Source: Closterium sp. NIES-65
Taxonomy: Eukaryota > Streptophyta > Zygnematophyceae > Desmidiales > Closteriaceae
Assembly: GCA_948144175.1 (NCBI GenBank)
Contig: CANXME010000394.1
Span: 1 to 64,000, forward strand
Reading direction: 5' to 3'
DNA length: 64,000 bases
Shown in pieces: positions 1 through 14,200 of this stretch (positions are counted from its first letter, which is position 1; each line of letters opens with the position of its first letter). The notes under the pieces are model-generated. The model was given only the letters and a program-made list of their open reading frames with translations, was not told the DNA's origin and searched no databases. The position numbers were made by a program, and so were the translations under genes.

Positions 1-110
1 TGGCGGGCCCGTTGAAGGCAAAAAGAGCTGGAATCTCGTCCCAAGGTATCTAGGATTGTGGCAAACACGATCGTGCTGGGCGGTCCAGGATCCGAGTAAC
101 ATTGCTTCAC

Positions 111-118
111 ATTTTATA
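111..118 (-). promoter_or_regulatory. TATA-box-like element in each satellite monomer (first instance)
   Basis: The minus strand reads TATAAAAT in a GC-rich setting (GGTATAAAATG). It lies about 40 bp downstream, on the minus strand, of the CArG element at 157-166. That order and spacing resemble compact RNA polymerase II promoters. It is repeated in essentially every monomer and looked unvaried between monomer families in my reading. Promoter activity is not shown by sequence. Confidence 0.3.
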
Positions 119-156
119 CCGGTACGGATTTCGCAGCTTCCCGGGCTCACAAACGC

Positions 157-166
157 CCTTATATGG
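157..166. promoter_or_regulatory. CArG element in each standard satellite monomer (first instance)
   Basis: CCTTATATGG is a perfect match to CC(A/T)6GG, the site bound by SRF in animals and by MADS-box proteins more generally. The motif recurs once per monomer. By reading, about 27 C-type monomers carry CCTTACATGG and two carry an extra base (near 16926 and 19297), leaving roughly 140 intact copies. The match is direct; binding in the organism is inference. Confidence 0.5.
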
Positions 167-3100
167 GGACGGTTCTTCATGCGGCGGGCCCGTTTGAAGG
201 CAAAAAGAGCTGGAATCTCGTCCCAAGGTATCTAGGATTGTGGCAAACACGATCGTGCTGGGCGGTCCAGGATCCGAGTAACATTGCTTCACATTTTATA
301 CCGGTACGGATTTCGCAGCTTCCCGGGCTCACAAACGCCCTTATATGGGGACGGTTTTTCATGCGGCGGGCCCGTTTGAAGGCAAAAAGAGCTGGAATCT
401 CGTCCCAAGGTATCTAGGATTGTGGCAAACACGATCGTGCTGGGCGGTCCAGGATCCGAGTAACATTGCTTCACATTTTATACCGGTACGGATTTCGCAG
501 CTTCCCGGGCTCACAAACGCCCTTATATGGGGACGGTTTTTCATGCGGCGGGCCCGTTTGAAGGCAAAAAGAGCTGGAATCTCGTCCCAAGGTATCTAGG
601 ATTGTGGCAAACACGATCGTGCTGGGCGGTCCAGGATCCGAGTAACATTGCTTCACATTTTATACCGGTACGGATTTCGCAGCTTCCCGGGCTCACAAAC
701 GCCCTTATATGGGGACGGTTCTTCATGCGGCGGGCCCGTTTGAAGGCAAAAAGAGCTGGAATCTCGTCCCAAGGTATCTAGGATTGTGGCAAACACGATC
801 GTGCTGGGCGGTCCAGGATCCGAGTAACATTGCTTCACATTTTATACCGGTACGGATTTCGCAGCTTCCCGGGCTCACAAACGCCCTTATATGGGGACGG
901 TTTTTCATGCGGCGGGCCCGTTTGAAGGCAAAAAGAGCTGGAATCTCGTCCCAAGGTATCTAGGATTGTGGCAAACACGATCGTGCTGGGCGGTCCAGGA
1001 TCCGAGTAACATTGCTTCACATTTTATACCGGTACGGATTTCGCAGCTTCCCGGGCTCACAAACGCCCTTATATGGGGACGGTTCTTCATGCGGCGGGCC
1101 CGTTTGAAGGCAAAAAGAGCTGGAATCTCGTCCCAAGGTATCTAGGATTGTGGCAAACACGATCGTGCTGGGCGGTCCAGGATCCGAGTAACATTGCTTC
1201 ACATTTTATACCGGTACGGATTTCGCAGCTTCCCGGGCTCACAAACGCCCTTATATGGGGACGGTTTTTCATGCGGCGGGCCCGTTTGAAGGCAAAAAGA
1301 GCTGGAATCTCGTCCCAAGGTATCTAGGATTGTGGCAAACACGATCGTGCTGGGCGGTCCAGGATCCGAGTAACATTGCTTCACATTTTATACCGGTACG
1401 GATTTCGCAGCTTCCCGGGCTCACAAACGCCCTTATATGGGGACGGTTCTTCATGCGGCGGGCCCGTTTGAAGGCAAAAAGAGCTGGAATCTCGTCCCAA
1501 GGTATCTAGGATTGTGGCAAACACGATCGTGCTGGGCGGTCCAGGATCCGAGTAACATTGCTTCACATTTTATACCGGTACGGATTTCGCAGCTTCCCGG
1601 GCTCACAAACGCCCTTATATGGGGACGGTTCTTCATGCGGCGGGCCCGTTTGAAGGCAAAAAGAGCTGGAATCTCGTCCCAAGGTATCTAGGATTGTGGC
1701 AAACACGATCGTGCTGGGCGGTCCAGGATCCGAGTAACATTGCTTCACATTTTATACCGGTACGGATTTCGCAGCTTCCCGGGCTCACAAACGCCCTTAT
1801 ATGGGGACGGTTCTTCATGCGGCGGGCCCGTTTGAAGGCAAAAAGAGCTGGAATCTCGTCCCAAGGTATCTAGGATTGTGGCAAACACGATCGTGCTGGG
1901 CGGTCCAGGATCCGAGTAACATTGCTTCACATTTTATACCGGTACGGATTTCGCAGCTTCCCGGGCTCACAAACGCCCTTATATGGGGACGGTTTTTCAT
2001 GCGGCGGGCCCGTTTGAAGGCAAAAAGAGCTGGAATCTCGTCCCAAGGTATCTAGGATTGTGGCAAACACGATCGTGCTGGGCGGTCCAGGATCCGAGTA
2101 ACATTGCTTCACATTTTATACCGGTACGGATTTCGCAGCTTCCCGGGCTCACAAACGCCCTTATATGGGGACGGTTTCTTCATGCGGCGGGCCCGTTTGA
2201 AGGCAAAAAGAGCTGGAATCTCGTCCCAAGGTATCTAGGATTGTGGCAAACACGATCGTGCTGGGCGGTCCAGGATCCGAGTAACATTGCTTCACATTTT
2301 ATACCGGTACGGATTTCGCAGCTTCCCGGGCTCACAAACGCCCTTATATGGGGACGGTTCTTCATGCGGCGGGCCCGTTTGAAGGCAAAAAGAGCTGGAA
2401 TCTCGTCCCAAGGTATCTAGGATTGTGGCAAACACGATCGTGCTGGGCGGTCCAGGATCCGAGTAACATTGCTTCACATTTTATACCGGTACGGATTTCG
2501 CAGCTTCCCGGGCTCACAAACGCCCTTATATGGGGACGGTTTTTCATGCGGCGGGCCCGTTTGAAGGCAAAAAGAGCTGGAATCTCGTCCCAAGGTATCT
2601 AGGATTGTGGCAAACACGATCGTGCTGGGCGGTCCAGGATCCGAGTAACATTGCTTCACATTTTATACCGGTACGGATTTCGCAGCTTCCCGGGCTCACA
2701 AACGCCCTTATATGGGGACGGTTCTTCATGCGGCGGGCCCGTTTGAAGGCAAAAAGAGCTGGAATCTCGTCCCAAGGTATCTAGGATTGTGGCAAACACG
2801 ATCGTGCTGGGCGGTCCAGGATCCGAGTAACATTGCTTCACATTTTATACCGGTACGGATTTCGCAGCTTCCCGGGCTCACAAACGCCCTTATATGGGGA
2901 CGGTTTTTCATGCGGCGGGCCCGTTTGAAGGCAAAAAGAGCTGGAATCTCGTCCCAAGGTATCTAGGATTGTGGCAAACACGATCGTGCTGGGCGGTCCA
3001 GGATCCGAGTAACATTGCTTCACATTTTATACCGGTACGGATTTCGCAGCTTCCCGGGCTCACAAACGCCCTTATATGGGGACGGTTCTTCATGCGGCGG

Positions 3101-5060
3101 GCCCGTTTGAAGGCAAAAAGAGCTGGAATCTCGTCCCAAGGTATCTAGGATTGTGGCAAACACGATCGTGCTGGGCGGTCCAGGATCCGAGTAACATTGC
3201 TTCACATTTTATACCGGTACGGATTTCGCAGCTTCCCGGGCTCACAAACGCCCTTATATGGGGACGGTTCTTCATGCGGCGGGCCCGTTTGAAGGCAAAA
3301 AGAGCTGGAATCTCGTCCCAAGGTATCTAGGATTGTGGCAAACACGATCGTGCTGGGCGGTCCAGGATCCGAGTAACATTGCTTCACATTTTATACCGGT
3401 ACGGATTTCGCAGCTTCCCGGGCTCACAAACGCCCTTATATGGGGACGGTTCTTCATGCGGCGGGCCCGTTTGAAGGCAAAAAGAGCTGGAATCTCGTCC
3501 CAAGGTATCTAGGATTGTGGCAAACACGATCGTGCTGGGCGGTCCAGGATCTGAGTAACATTGCTTCACATTTTATACCGGTACGGATTTCGCAGCTTCC
3601 CGGGCTCACAAACGCCCTTATATGGGGACGGTTTTTCATGCGGCGGGCCCGTTTGAAGGCAAAAAGAGCTGGAATCTCGTCCCAAGGTATCTAGGATTGT
3701 GGCAAACACGATCGTGCTGGGCGGTCCAGGATCCGAGTAACATTGCTTCACATTTTATACCGGTACGGATTTCGCAGCTTCCCGGGCTCACAAACGCCCT
3801 TATATGGGGACGGTTCTTCATGCGGCGGGCCCGTTTGAAGGCAAAAAGAGCTGGAATCTCGTCCCAAGGTATCTAGGATTGTGGCAAACACGATCGTGCT
3901 GGGCGGTCCAGGATCCGAGTAACATTGCTTCACATTTTATACCGGTACGGATTTCGCAGCTTCCCGGGCTCACAAACGCCCTTATATGGGGACGGTTTTT
4001 CATGCGGCGGGCCCGTTTGAAGGCAAAAAGAGCTGGAATCTCGTCCCAAGGTATCTAGGATTGTGGCAAACACGATCGTGCTGGGCGGTCCAGGATCCGA
4101 GTAACATTGCTTCACATTTTATACCGGTACGGATTTCGCAGCTTCCCGGGCTCACAAACGCCCTTATATGGGGACGGTTTTTCATGCGGCGGGCCCGTTT
4201 GAAGGCAAAAAGAGCTGGAATCTCGTCCCAAGGTATCTAGGATTGTGGCAAACACGATCGTGCTGGGCGGTCCAGGATCCGAGTAACATTGCTTCACATT
4301 TTATACCGGTACGGATTTCGCAGCTTCCCGGGCTCACAAACGCCCTTATATGGGGACGGTTCTTCATGCGGCGGGCCCGTTTGAAGGCAAAAAGAGCTGG
4401 AATCTCGTCCCAAGGTATCTAGGATTGTGGCAAACACGATCGTGCTGGGCGGTCCAGGATCCGAGTAACATTGCTTCACATTTTATACCGGTACGGATTT
4501 CGCAGCTTCCCGGGCTCACAAACGCCCTTATATGGGGACGGTTTTTCATGCGGCGGGCCCGTTTGAAGGCAAAAAGAGCTGGAATCTCGTCCCAAGGTAT
4601 CTAGGATTGTGGCAAACACGATCGTGCTGGGCGGTCCAGGATCCGAGTAACATTGCTTCACATTTTATACCGGTACGGATTTCGCAGCTTCCCGGGCTCA
4701 CAAACGCCCTTATATGGGGACGGTTCTTCATGCGGCGGGCCCGTTTGAAGGCAAAAAGAGCTGGAATCTCGTCCCAAGGTATCTAGGATTGTGGCAAACA
4801 CGATCGTGCTGGGCGGTCCAGGATCCGAGTAACATTGCTTCACATTTTATACCGGTACGGATTTCGCAGCTTCCCGGGCTCACAAACGCCCTTATATGGG
4901 GACGGTTTCTTCATGCGGCGGGCCCGTTTGAAGGCAAAAAGAGCTGGAATCTCGTCCCAAGGTATCTAGGATTGTGGCAAACACGATCGTGCTGGGCGGT
5001 CCAGGATCCGAGTAACATTGCTTCACATTTTATACCGGTACGGATTTCGCAGCTTCCCGG

Positions 5061-8000
5061 GCTCACAAACGCCCTTACATGGGGACGGTTCTTCATGCGG
5101 CGGGCCCGTTTGAAGGCAAAAAGAGCTGGAATCTCGTCCCAGGGTATCTAGGATTGTGGCAAACACGATCGTGATGGGCGGTCCAGGATCTGAGTAACAT
5201 TGCTTCACATTTTATACCGGTACGGATTTCGCAGCTTCCCGGGCTCACGAACGCCCTTATATGGGGACTGGTTTTTCATGCTGGCGGGCCCGTTTGAAGG
5301 CAAAAAGAGCTGGAATCTCGTCCCAAGGTATCTAGGATTGTGGCAAACACGATCGTGCTGGGCGGTCCAGGATCCGAGTAACATTGCTTCACATTTTATA
5401 CCGGTACGGATTTCGCAGCTTCCCGGGCTCACAAACGCCCTTATATGGGGACGGTTCTTCATGCGGCGGGCCCGTTTGAAGGCAAAAAGAGCTGGAATCT
5501 CGTCCCAAGGTATCTAGGATTGTGGCAAACACGATCGTGCTGGGCGGTCCAGGATCCGAGTAACATTGCTTCACATTTTATACCGGTACGGATTTCGCAG
5601 CTTCCCGGGCTCACAAACGCCCTTATATGGGGACGGTTCTTCATGCGGCGGGCCCGTTTGAAGGCAAAAAGAGCTGGAATCTCGTCCCAAGGTATCTAGG
5701 ATTGTGGCAAACACGATCGTGCTGGGCGGTCCAGGATCCGAGTAACATTGCTTCACATTTTATACCGGTACGGATTTCGCAGCTTCCCGGGCTCACAAAC
5801 GCCCTTACATGGGGACGGTTCTTCATGCGGCGGGCCCGTTTGAAGGCAAAAAGAGCTGGAATCTCGTCCCAGGGTATCTAGGATTGTGGCAAACACGATC
5901 GTGCTGGGCGGTCCAGGATCTGAGTAACATTGCTTCACATTTTATACCGGTACGGATTTCGCAGCTTCCCGGGCTCACGAAACGCCCTTATATGGGGACT
6001 GGTTTTTCATGTGGCGGGCCCGTTTGAAGGCAAAAAAGAGCTGGAATCTCGTCCCAAGGTATCTAGGATTGTGGCAAACACGATCGTGCTGGGCGGTCCA
6101 GGATCCGAGTAACATTGCTTCACATTTTATACCGGTACGGATTTCGCAGCTTCCCGGGCTCACAAACGCCCTTACATGGGGACGGTTCTTCATGCGGCGG
6201 GCCCGTTTGAAGGCAAAAAGAGCTGGAATCTCGTCCCAGGGTATCTAGGATTGTGGCAAACACGATCGTGCTGGGCGGTCCAGGATCCGAGTAACATTGC
6301 TTCACATTTTATACCGGTACGGATTTCGCAGCTTCCCGGGCTCACAAACGCCCTTATATGGGGACGGTTCTTCATGCGGCGGGCCCGTTTGAAGGCAAAA
6401 AGAGCTGGAATCTCGTCCCAAGGTATCTAGGATTGTGGCAAACACGATCGTGCTGGGCGGTCCAGGATCCGAGTAACATTGCTTCACATTTTATACCGGT
6501 ACGGATTTCGCAGCTTCCCGGGCTCACAAACGCCCTTATATGGGGACGGTTCTTCATGCGGCGGGCCCGTTTGAAGGCAAAAAGAGCTGGAATCTCGTCC
6601 CAGGGTATCTAGGATTGTGGCAAACACGATCGTGATGGGCGGTCCAGGATCTGAGTAACATTGCTTCACATTTTATACCGGTACGGATTTCGCAGCTTCC
6701 CGGGCTCACGAACGCCCTTATATGGGGACGGTTTTTCATGCGGCGGGCCCGTTTGAAGGCAAAAAAGAGCTGGAATCTCGTCCCAAGGTATCTAGGATTG
6801 TGGCAAACACGATCGTGCTGGGCGGTCCAGGATCCGAGTAACATTGCTTCACATTTTATACCGGTACGGATTTCGCAGCTTCCCGGGCTCACAAACGCCC
6901 TTATATGGGGACGGTTCTTCATGCGGCGGGCCCGTTTGAAGGCAAAAAGAGCTGGAATCTCGTCCCAAGGTATCTAGGATTGTGGCAAACACGATCGTGC
7001 TGGGCGGTCCAGGATCCGAGTAACATTGCTTCACATTTTATACCGGTACGGATTTCGCAGCTTCCCAGGCTCACAAACTGCCCTTATATGGGGACGGTTC
7101 TTCATGCGGCGGGCCCGTTTGAAGGCAAAAAGAGCTGGAATCTCGTCCCAAGGTATCTAGGATTGTGGCAAACACGATCGTGCTGGGCGGTCCAGGATCC
7201 GAGTAACATTGCTTCACATTTTATACCGGTACGGATTTCGCAGCTTCCCGGGCTCACAAACGCCCTTACATGGGGACGGTTCTTCATGCGGCGGGCCCGT
7301 TTGAAGGCAAAAAGAGCTGGAATCTCGTCCCAGGGTATCTAGGATTGTGGCAAACACGATCGTGATGGGCGGTCCAGGATCTGAGTAACATTGCTTCACA
7401 TTTTATACCGGTACGGATTTCGCAGCTTCCCGGGCTCACGAACGCCCTTATATGGGGATGGTTTTTCATGTGGCGGGCCCGTTTGAAGGCAAAAAAGAGC
7501 TGGAATCTCGTCCCAAGGTATCTAGGATTGTGGCAAACACGATCGTGCTGGGCGGTCCAGGATCCGAGTAACATTGCTTCACATTTTATACCGGTACGGA
7601 TTTCGCAGCTTCCCGGGCTCACAAACGCCCTTATATGGGGACGGTTCTTCATGCGGCGGGCCCGTTTGAAGGCAAAAAGAGCTGGAATCTCGTCCCAAGG
7701 TATCTAGGATTGTGGCAAACACGATCGTGCTGGGCGGTCCAGGATCCGAGTAACATTGCTTCACATTTTATACCGGTACGGATTTCGCAGCTTCCCAGGC
7801 TCACAAACTGCCCTTATATGGGGACGGTTCTTCATGCGGCGGGCCCGTTTGAAGGCAAAAAGAGCTGGAATCTCGTCCCAAGGTATCTAGGATTGTGGCA
7901 AACACGATCGTGCTGGGCGGTCCAGGATCCGAGTAACATTGCTTCACATTTTATACCGGTACGGATTTCGCAGCTTCCCGGGCTCACAAACGCCCTTACA

Positions 8001-9590
8001 TGGGGACGGTTCTTCATGCGGCGGGCCCGTTTGAAGGCAAAAAGAGCTGGAATCTCGTCCCAGGGTATCTAGGATTGTGGCAAACACGATCGTGATGGGC
8101 GGTCCAGGATCTGAGTAACATTGCTTCACATTTTATACCGGTACGGATTTCGCAGCTTCCCGGGCTCACGAACGCCCTTATATGGGGATGGTTTTTCATG
8201 TGGCGGGCCCGTTTGAAGGCAAAAAAGAGCTGGAATCTCGTCCCAAGGTATCTAGGATTGTGGCAAACACGATCGTGCTGGGCGGTCCAGGATCCGAGTA
8301 ACATTGCTTCACATTTTATACCGGTACGGATTTCGCAGCTTCCCGGGCTCACAAACGCCCTTACATGGGGACGGTTCTTCATGCGGCGGGCCCGTTTGAA
8401 GGCAAAAAGAGCTGGAATCTCGTCCCAGGGTATCTAGGATTGTGGCAAACACGATCGTGATGGGCGGTCCAGGATCTGAGTAACATTGCTTCACATTTTA
8501 TACCGGTACGGATTTCGCAGCTTCCCGGGCTCACGAACGCCCTTATATGGGGATGGTTTTTCATGTGGCGGGCCCGTTTGAAGGCAAAAAAAGCTGGAAT
8601 CTCGTCCCAAGGTATCTAGGATTGTGGCAAACACGATCGTGCTGGGCGGTCCAGGATCCGAGTAACATTGCTTCACATTTTATACCGGTACGGATTTCGC
8701 AGCTTCCCAGGCTCACAAACTGCCCTTATATGGGGACGGTTCTTCATGCGGCGGGCCCGTTTGAAGGCAAAAAGAGCTGGAATCTCGTCCCAAGGTATCT
8801 AGGATTGTGGCAAACACGATCGTGCTGGGCGGTCCAGGATCCGAGTAACATTGCTTCACATTTTATACCGGTACGGATTTCGCAGCTTCCCAGGCTCACA
8901 AATGCCCTTATATGGGGACGGTTCTTCATGCGGCGGGCCCGTTTGAAGGCAAAAAGAGCTGGAATCTCGTCCCAAGGTATCTAGGATTGTGGCAAACACG
9001 ATCGTGCTGGGCGGTCCAGGATCCGAGTAACATTGCTTCACATTTTATACCGGTACGGATTTCGCAGCTTCCCGGGCTCACAAACGCCCTTACATGGGGA
9101 CGGTTCTTCATGCGGCGGGCCCGTTTGAAGGCAAAAAGAGCTGGAATCTCGTCCCAGGGTATCTAGGATTGTGGCAAACACGATCGTGATGGGCGGTCCA
9201 GGATCTGAGTAACATTGCTTCACATTTTATACCGGTACGGATTTCGCAGCTTCCCGGGCTCACGAACGCCCTTATATGGGGATGGTTTTTCATGTGGCGG
9301 GCCCGTTTGAAGGCAAAAAAAGCTGGAATCTCGTCCCAAGGTATCTAGGATTGTGGCAAACACGATCGTGCTGGGCGGTCCAGGATCCGAGTAACATTGC
9401 TTCACATTTTATACCGGTACGGATTTCGCAGCTTCCCGGGCTCACAAACGCCCTTACATGGGGACGGTTTCTTCATGCGGCGGGCCCGTTTGAAGGCAAA
9501 AAGAGCTGGAATCTCGTCCCAGGGTATCTAGGATTGTGGCAACATACGATCGTGATGGGCGGTCCAGGATCTGAGTAACATTGCTTCACA
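5061..9590 (+). repeat. Satellite sub-block with diagnostic C-type and D-type monomers
   Basis: From about 5087 a linked set of variants appears: TTACATGG for TTATATGG, CCCAGGGTAT for CCCAAGGTAT, CGTGATGGG for CGTGCTGGG, and GGATCTGAG for GGATCCGAG. I call these C-type monomers. They are usually followed by a D-type monomer with CACGAACGCC, GGGGATGG, CATGTGGCGGG and a longer A run before the GCTGG. The variants travel together, so they define monomer families. Single-base insertions are more frequent here than in the first 5 kb (for example near 5270, 5980, 6030, 6768, 7079), consistent with an older or less homogenised segment. Confidence 0.8.
6905..8364 (+). repeat. 730-bp higher-order repeat (4 monomers), two tandem copies
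   Basis: The segment 6905-7634 recurs as 7635-8364 with the same order of monomer variants: a standard monomer, one with CCAGGCTCACAAACTGCC, a C-type monomer and a D-type monomer. The period of 730 is four 182-bp monomers plus two single-base insertions. The only difference I noticed between the copies is TTATATGG near 7633 against TTACATGG near 8363. The same neighbour order recurs imperfectly at 8379-9107, 11659-12386 and 12387-13480. Confidence 0.75.
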
Positions 9591-11240
9591 TTTTATACCG
9601 GTACGGATTTCGCAGCTTCCCGGGCTCACAAACGCCCTTATATGGGGACGGTTTTTCATGCGGCGGGCCCGTTTGAAGGCAAAAAGAGCTGGAATCTCGT
9701 CCCAAGGTATCTAGGATTGTGGCAAACACGATCGTGCTGGGCGGTCCAGGATCCGAGTAACATTGCTTCACATTTTATACCGGTACGGATTTCGCAGCTT
9801 CCCGGGCTCACAAACGCCCTTATATGGGGACGGTTTTTCATGCGGCGGGCCCGTTTGAAGGCAAAAAGAGCTGGAATCTCGTCCCAAGGTATCTAGGATT
9901 GTGGCAAACACGATCGTGCTGGGCGGTCCAGGATCCGAGTAACATTGCTTCACATTTTATACCGGTACGGATTTCGCAGCTTCCCGGGCTCACAAACGCC
10001 CTTATATGGGGACGGTTCTTCATGCGGCGGGCCCGTTTGAAGGCAAAAAGAGCTGGAATCTCGTCCCAAGGTATCTAGGATTGTGGCAAACACGATCGTG
10101 CTGGGCGGTCCAGGATCCGAGTAACATTGCTTCACATTTTATACCGGTACGGATTTCGCAGCTTCCCGGGCTCACAAACGCCCTTATATGGGGACGGTTC
10201 TTCATGCGGCGGGCCCGTTTGAAGGCAAAAAGAGCTGGAATCTCGTCCCAAGGTATCTAGGATTGTGGCAAACACGATCGTGCTGGGCGGTCCAGGATCC
10301 GAGTAACATTGCTTCACATTTTATACCGGTACGGATTTCGCAGCTTCCCGGGCTCACAAACGCCCTTATATGGGGACGGTTCTTCATGCGGCGGGCCCGT
10401 TTGAAGGCAAAAAGAGCTGGAATCTCGTCCCAAGGTATCTAGGATTGTGGCAAACACGATCGTGCTGGGCGGTCCAGGATCCGAGTAACATTGCTTCACA
10501 TTTTATACCGGTACGGATTTCGCAGCTTCCCGGGCTCACAAACGCCCTTATATGGGGACGGTTCTTCATGCGGCGGGCCCGTTTGAAGGCAAAAAGAGCT
10601 GGAATCTCGTCCCAAGGTATCTAGGATTGTGGCAAACACGATCGTGCTGGGCGGTCCAGGATCCGAGTAACATTGCTTCACATTTTATACCGGTACGGAT
10701 TTCGCAGCTTCCCGGGCTCACAAACGCCCTTATATGGGGACGGTTCTTCATGCGGCGGGCCCGTTTGAAGGCAAAAAGAGCTGGAATCTCGTCCCAAGGT
10801 ATCTAGGATTGTGGCAAACACGATCGTGCTGGGCGGTCCAGGATCCGAGTAACATTGCTTCACATTTTATACCGGTACGGATTTCGCAGCTTCCCGGGCT
10901 CACAAACGCCCTTATATGGGGACGGTTCTTCATGCGGCGGGCCCGTTTGAAGGCAAAAAGAGCTGGAATCTCGTCCCAAGGTATCTAGGATTGTGGCAAA
11001 CACGATCGTGCTGGGCGGTCCAGGATCCGAGTAACATTGCTTCACATTTTATACCGGTACGGATTTCGCAGCTTCCCGGGCTCACAAACGCCCTTATATG
11101 GGGACGGTTTTTCATGCGGCGGGCCCGTTTGAAGGCAAAAAGAGCTGGAATCTCGTCCCAAGGTATCTAGGATTGTGGCAAACACGATCGTGCTGGGCGG
11201 TCCAGGATCCGAGTAACATTGCTTCACATTTTATACCGGT
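9591..11240 (+). repeat. Second homogeneous satellite sub-block
   Basis: About nine consecutive monomers lack the C- and D-type variants. Those starting near 10006 through 10916 all carry the GGTTCTTCATG form, unlike the alternating forms of the first 5 kb. The block lies between two mixed blocks, so the array is a mosaic of amplified segments and not a smooth divergence gradient. Confidence 0.7.
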
Positions 11241-14200
11241 ACGGATTTCGCAGCTTCCCGGGCTCACAAACTGCCCTTATATGGGGACGGTTCTTCATGC
11301 GGCGGGCCCGTTTGAAGGCAAAAAGAGCTGGAATCTCGTCCCAAGGTATCTAGGATTGTGGCAAACACGATCGTGCTGGGCGGTCCAGGATCCGAGTAAC
11401 ATTGCTTCACATTTTATACCGGTACGGATTTCGCAGCTTCCCAGGCTCACAAACGCCCTTATATGGGGACGGTTCTTCATGCGGCGGGCCCGTTTGAAGG
11501 CAAAAAGAGCTGGAATCTCGTCCCAAGGTATCTAGGATTGTGGCAAACACGATCGTGCTGGGCGGTCCAGGATCCGAGTAACATTGCTTCACATTTTATA
11601 CCGGTACGGATTTCGCAGCTTCCCGGGCTCACAAACGCCCTTACATGGGGACGGTTCTTCATGCGGCGGGCCCGTTTGAAGGCAAAAAGAGCTGGAATCT
11701 CGTCCCAGGGTATCTAGGATTGTGGCAAACACGATCGTGATGGGCGGTCCAGGATCTGAGTAACATTGCTTCACATTTTATACCGGTACGGATTTCGCAG
11801 CTTCCCGGGCTCACGAACGCCCTTATATGGGGATGGTTTTTCATGTGGCGGGCCCGTTTGAAGGCAAAAAAAGCTGGAATCTCGTCCCAAGGTATCTAGG
11901 ATTGTGGCAAACACGATCGTGCTGGGCGGTCCAGGATCCGAGTAACATTGCTTCACATTTTATACCGGTACGGATTTCGCAGCTTCCCGGGCTCACAAAC
12001 GCCCTTATATGGGGACGGTTCTTCATGCGGCGGGCCCGTTTGAAGGCAAAAAGAGCTGGAATCTCGTCCCAAGGTATCTAGGATTGTGGCAAACACGATC
12101 GTGCTGGGCGGTCCAGGATCCGAGTAACATTGCTTCACATTTTATACCGGTACGGATTTCGCAGCTTCCCAGGCTCACAAATGCCCTTATATGGGGACGG
12201 TTCTTCATGCGGCGGGCCCGTTTGAAGGCAAAAAGAGCTGGAATCTCGTCCCAAGGTATCTAGGATTGTGGCAAACACGATCGTGCTGGGCGGTCCAGGA
12301 TCCGAGTAACATTGCTTCACATTTTATACCGGTACGGATTTCGCAGCTTCCCGGGCTCACAAACGCCCTTACATGGGGACGGTTCTTCATGCGGCGGGCC
12401 CGTTTGAAGGCAAAAAGAGCTGGAATCTCGTCCCAGGGTATCTAGGATTGTGGCAAACACGATCGTGATGGGCGGTCCAGGATCTGAGTAACATTGCTTC
12501 ACATTTTATACCGGTACGGATTTCGCAGCTTCCCGGGCTCACGAACGCCCTTATATGGGGATGGTTTTTCATGTGGCGGGCCCGTTTGAAGGCAAAAAGA
12601 GCTGGAATCTCGTCCCAAGGTATCTAGGATTGTGGCAAACACGATCGTGCTGGGCGGTCCAGGATCCGAGTAACATTGCTTCACATTTTATACCGGTACG
12701 GATTTCGCAGCTTCCCGGGCTCACAAACGCCCTTACATGGGGACGGTTCTTCATGCGGCGGGCCCGTTTGAAGGCAAAAAGAGCTGGAATCTCGTCCCAG
12801 GGTATCTAGGATTGTGGCAAACACGATCGTGATGGGCGGTCCAGGATCTGAGTAACATTGCTTCACATTTTATACCGGTACGGATTTCGCAGCTTCCCGG
12901 GCTCACGAACGCCCTTATATGGGGATGGTTTTTCATGTGGCGGGCCCGTTTGAAGGCAAAAAAGAGCTGGAATCTCGTCCCAAGGTATCTAGGATTGTGG
13001 CAAACACGATCGTGCTGGGCGGTCCAGGATCCGAGTAACATTGCTTCACATTTTATACCGGTACGGATTTCGCAGCTTCCCGGGCTCACAAACTGCCCTT
13101 ATATGGGGACGGTTCTTCATGCGGCGGGCCCGTTTGAAGGCAAAAAGAGCTGGAATCTCGTCCCAAGGTATCTAGGATTGTGGCAAACACGATCGTGCTG
13201 GGCGGTCCAGGATCCGAGTAACATTGCTTCACATTTTATACCGGTACGGATTTCGCAGCTTCCCAGGCTCACAAATGCCCTTATATGGGGACGGTTCTTC
13301 ATGCGGCGGGCCCGTTTGAAGGCAAAAAGAGCTGGAATCTCGTCCCAAGGTATCTAGGATTGTGGCAAACACGATCGTGCTGGGCGGTCCAGGATCCGAG
13401 TAACATTGCTTCACATTTTATACCGGTACGGATTTCGCAGCTTCCCGGGCTCACAAACGCCCTTACATGGGGACGGTTCTTCATGCGGCGGGCCCGTTTG
13501 AAGGCAAAAAGAGCTGGAATCTCGTCCCAGGGTATCTAGGATTGTGGCAAACACGATCGTGATGGGCGGTCCAGGATCTGAGTAACATTGCTTCACATTT
13601 TATACCGGTACGGATTTCGCAGCTTCCCGGGCTCACGAACGCCCTTATATGGGGATGGTTTTTCATGTGGCGGGCCCGTTTGAAGGCAAAAAAAGCTGGA
13701 ATCTCGTCCCAAGGTATCTAGGATTGTGGCAAACACGATCGTGCTGGGCGGTCCAGGATCCGAGTAACATTGCTTCACATTTTATACCGGTACGGATTTC
13801 GCAGCTTCCCGGGCTCACAAACGCTCTTACATGGGGACGGTTTTTCATGCGGCGGGCCCGTTTGAAGGCAAAAAGAGCTGGAATCTCGTCCCAGGGTATC
13901 TAGGATTGTGGCACATACGATCGTGATGGGCGGTCCAGGATCTGAGTAACATTGCTTCACATTTTATACCGGTACGGATTTCGCAGCTTCCCGGGCTCAC
14001 AAACGCCCTTATATGGGGACGGTTTTTCATGCGGCGGGCCCGTTTGAAGGCAAAAAGAGCTGGAATCTCGTCCCAAGGTATCTAGGATTGTGGCAAACAC
14101 GATCGTGCTGGGCGGTCCAGGATCCGAGTAACATTGCTTCACATTTTATACCGGTACGGATTTCGCAGCTTCCCGGGCTCACAAACGCCCTTATATGGGG

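Larger units (their letters stand above)
1..5060 (+). repeat. Homogeneous satellite sub-block (two alternating near-identical monomers)
   Basis: About 28 monomers differ almost only by one base after the CArG element: GGTTCTTCATG or GGTTTTTCATG. The two forms often alternate, giving stretches of 364-bp dimer periodicity, but the alternation is irregular (three or four of one form occur in a row near 1437-1980 and 3076-3620). Single-base expansions occur at about 2176 and 4908 (GGTTTCTTC). One monomer at about 3551 has lost the BamHI site (GGATCT). This is the most uniform stretch of the satellite and is probably the most recently amplified part in view; that age statement is inference. Confidence 0.85.
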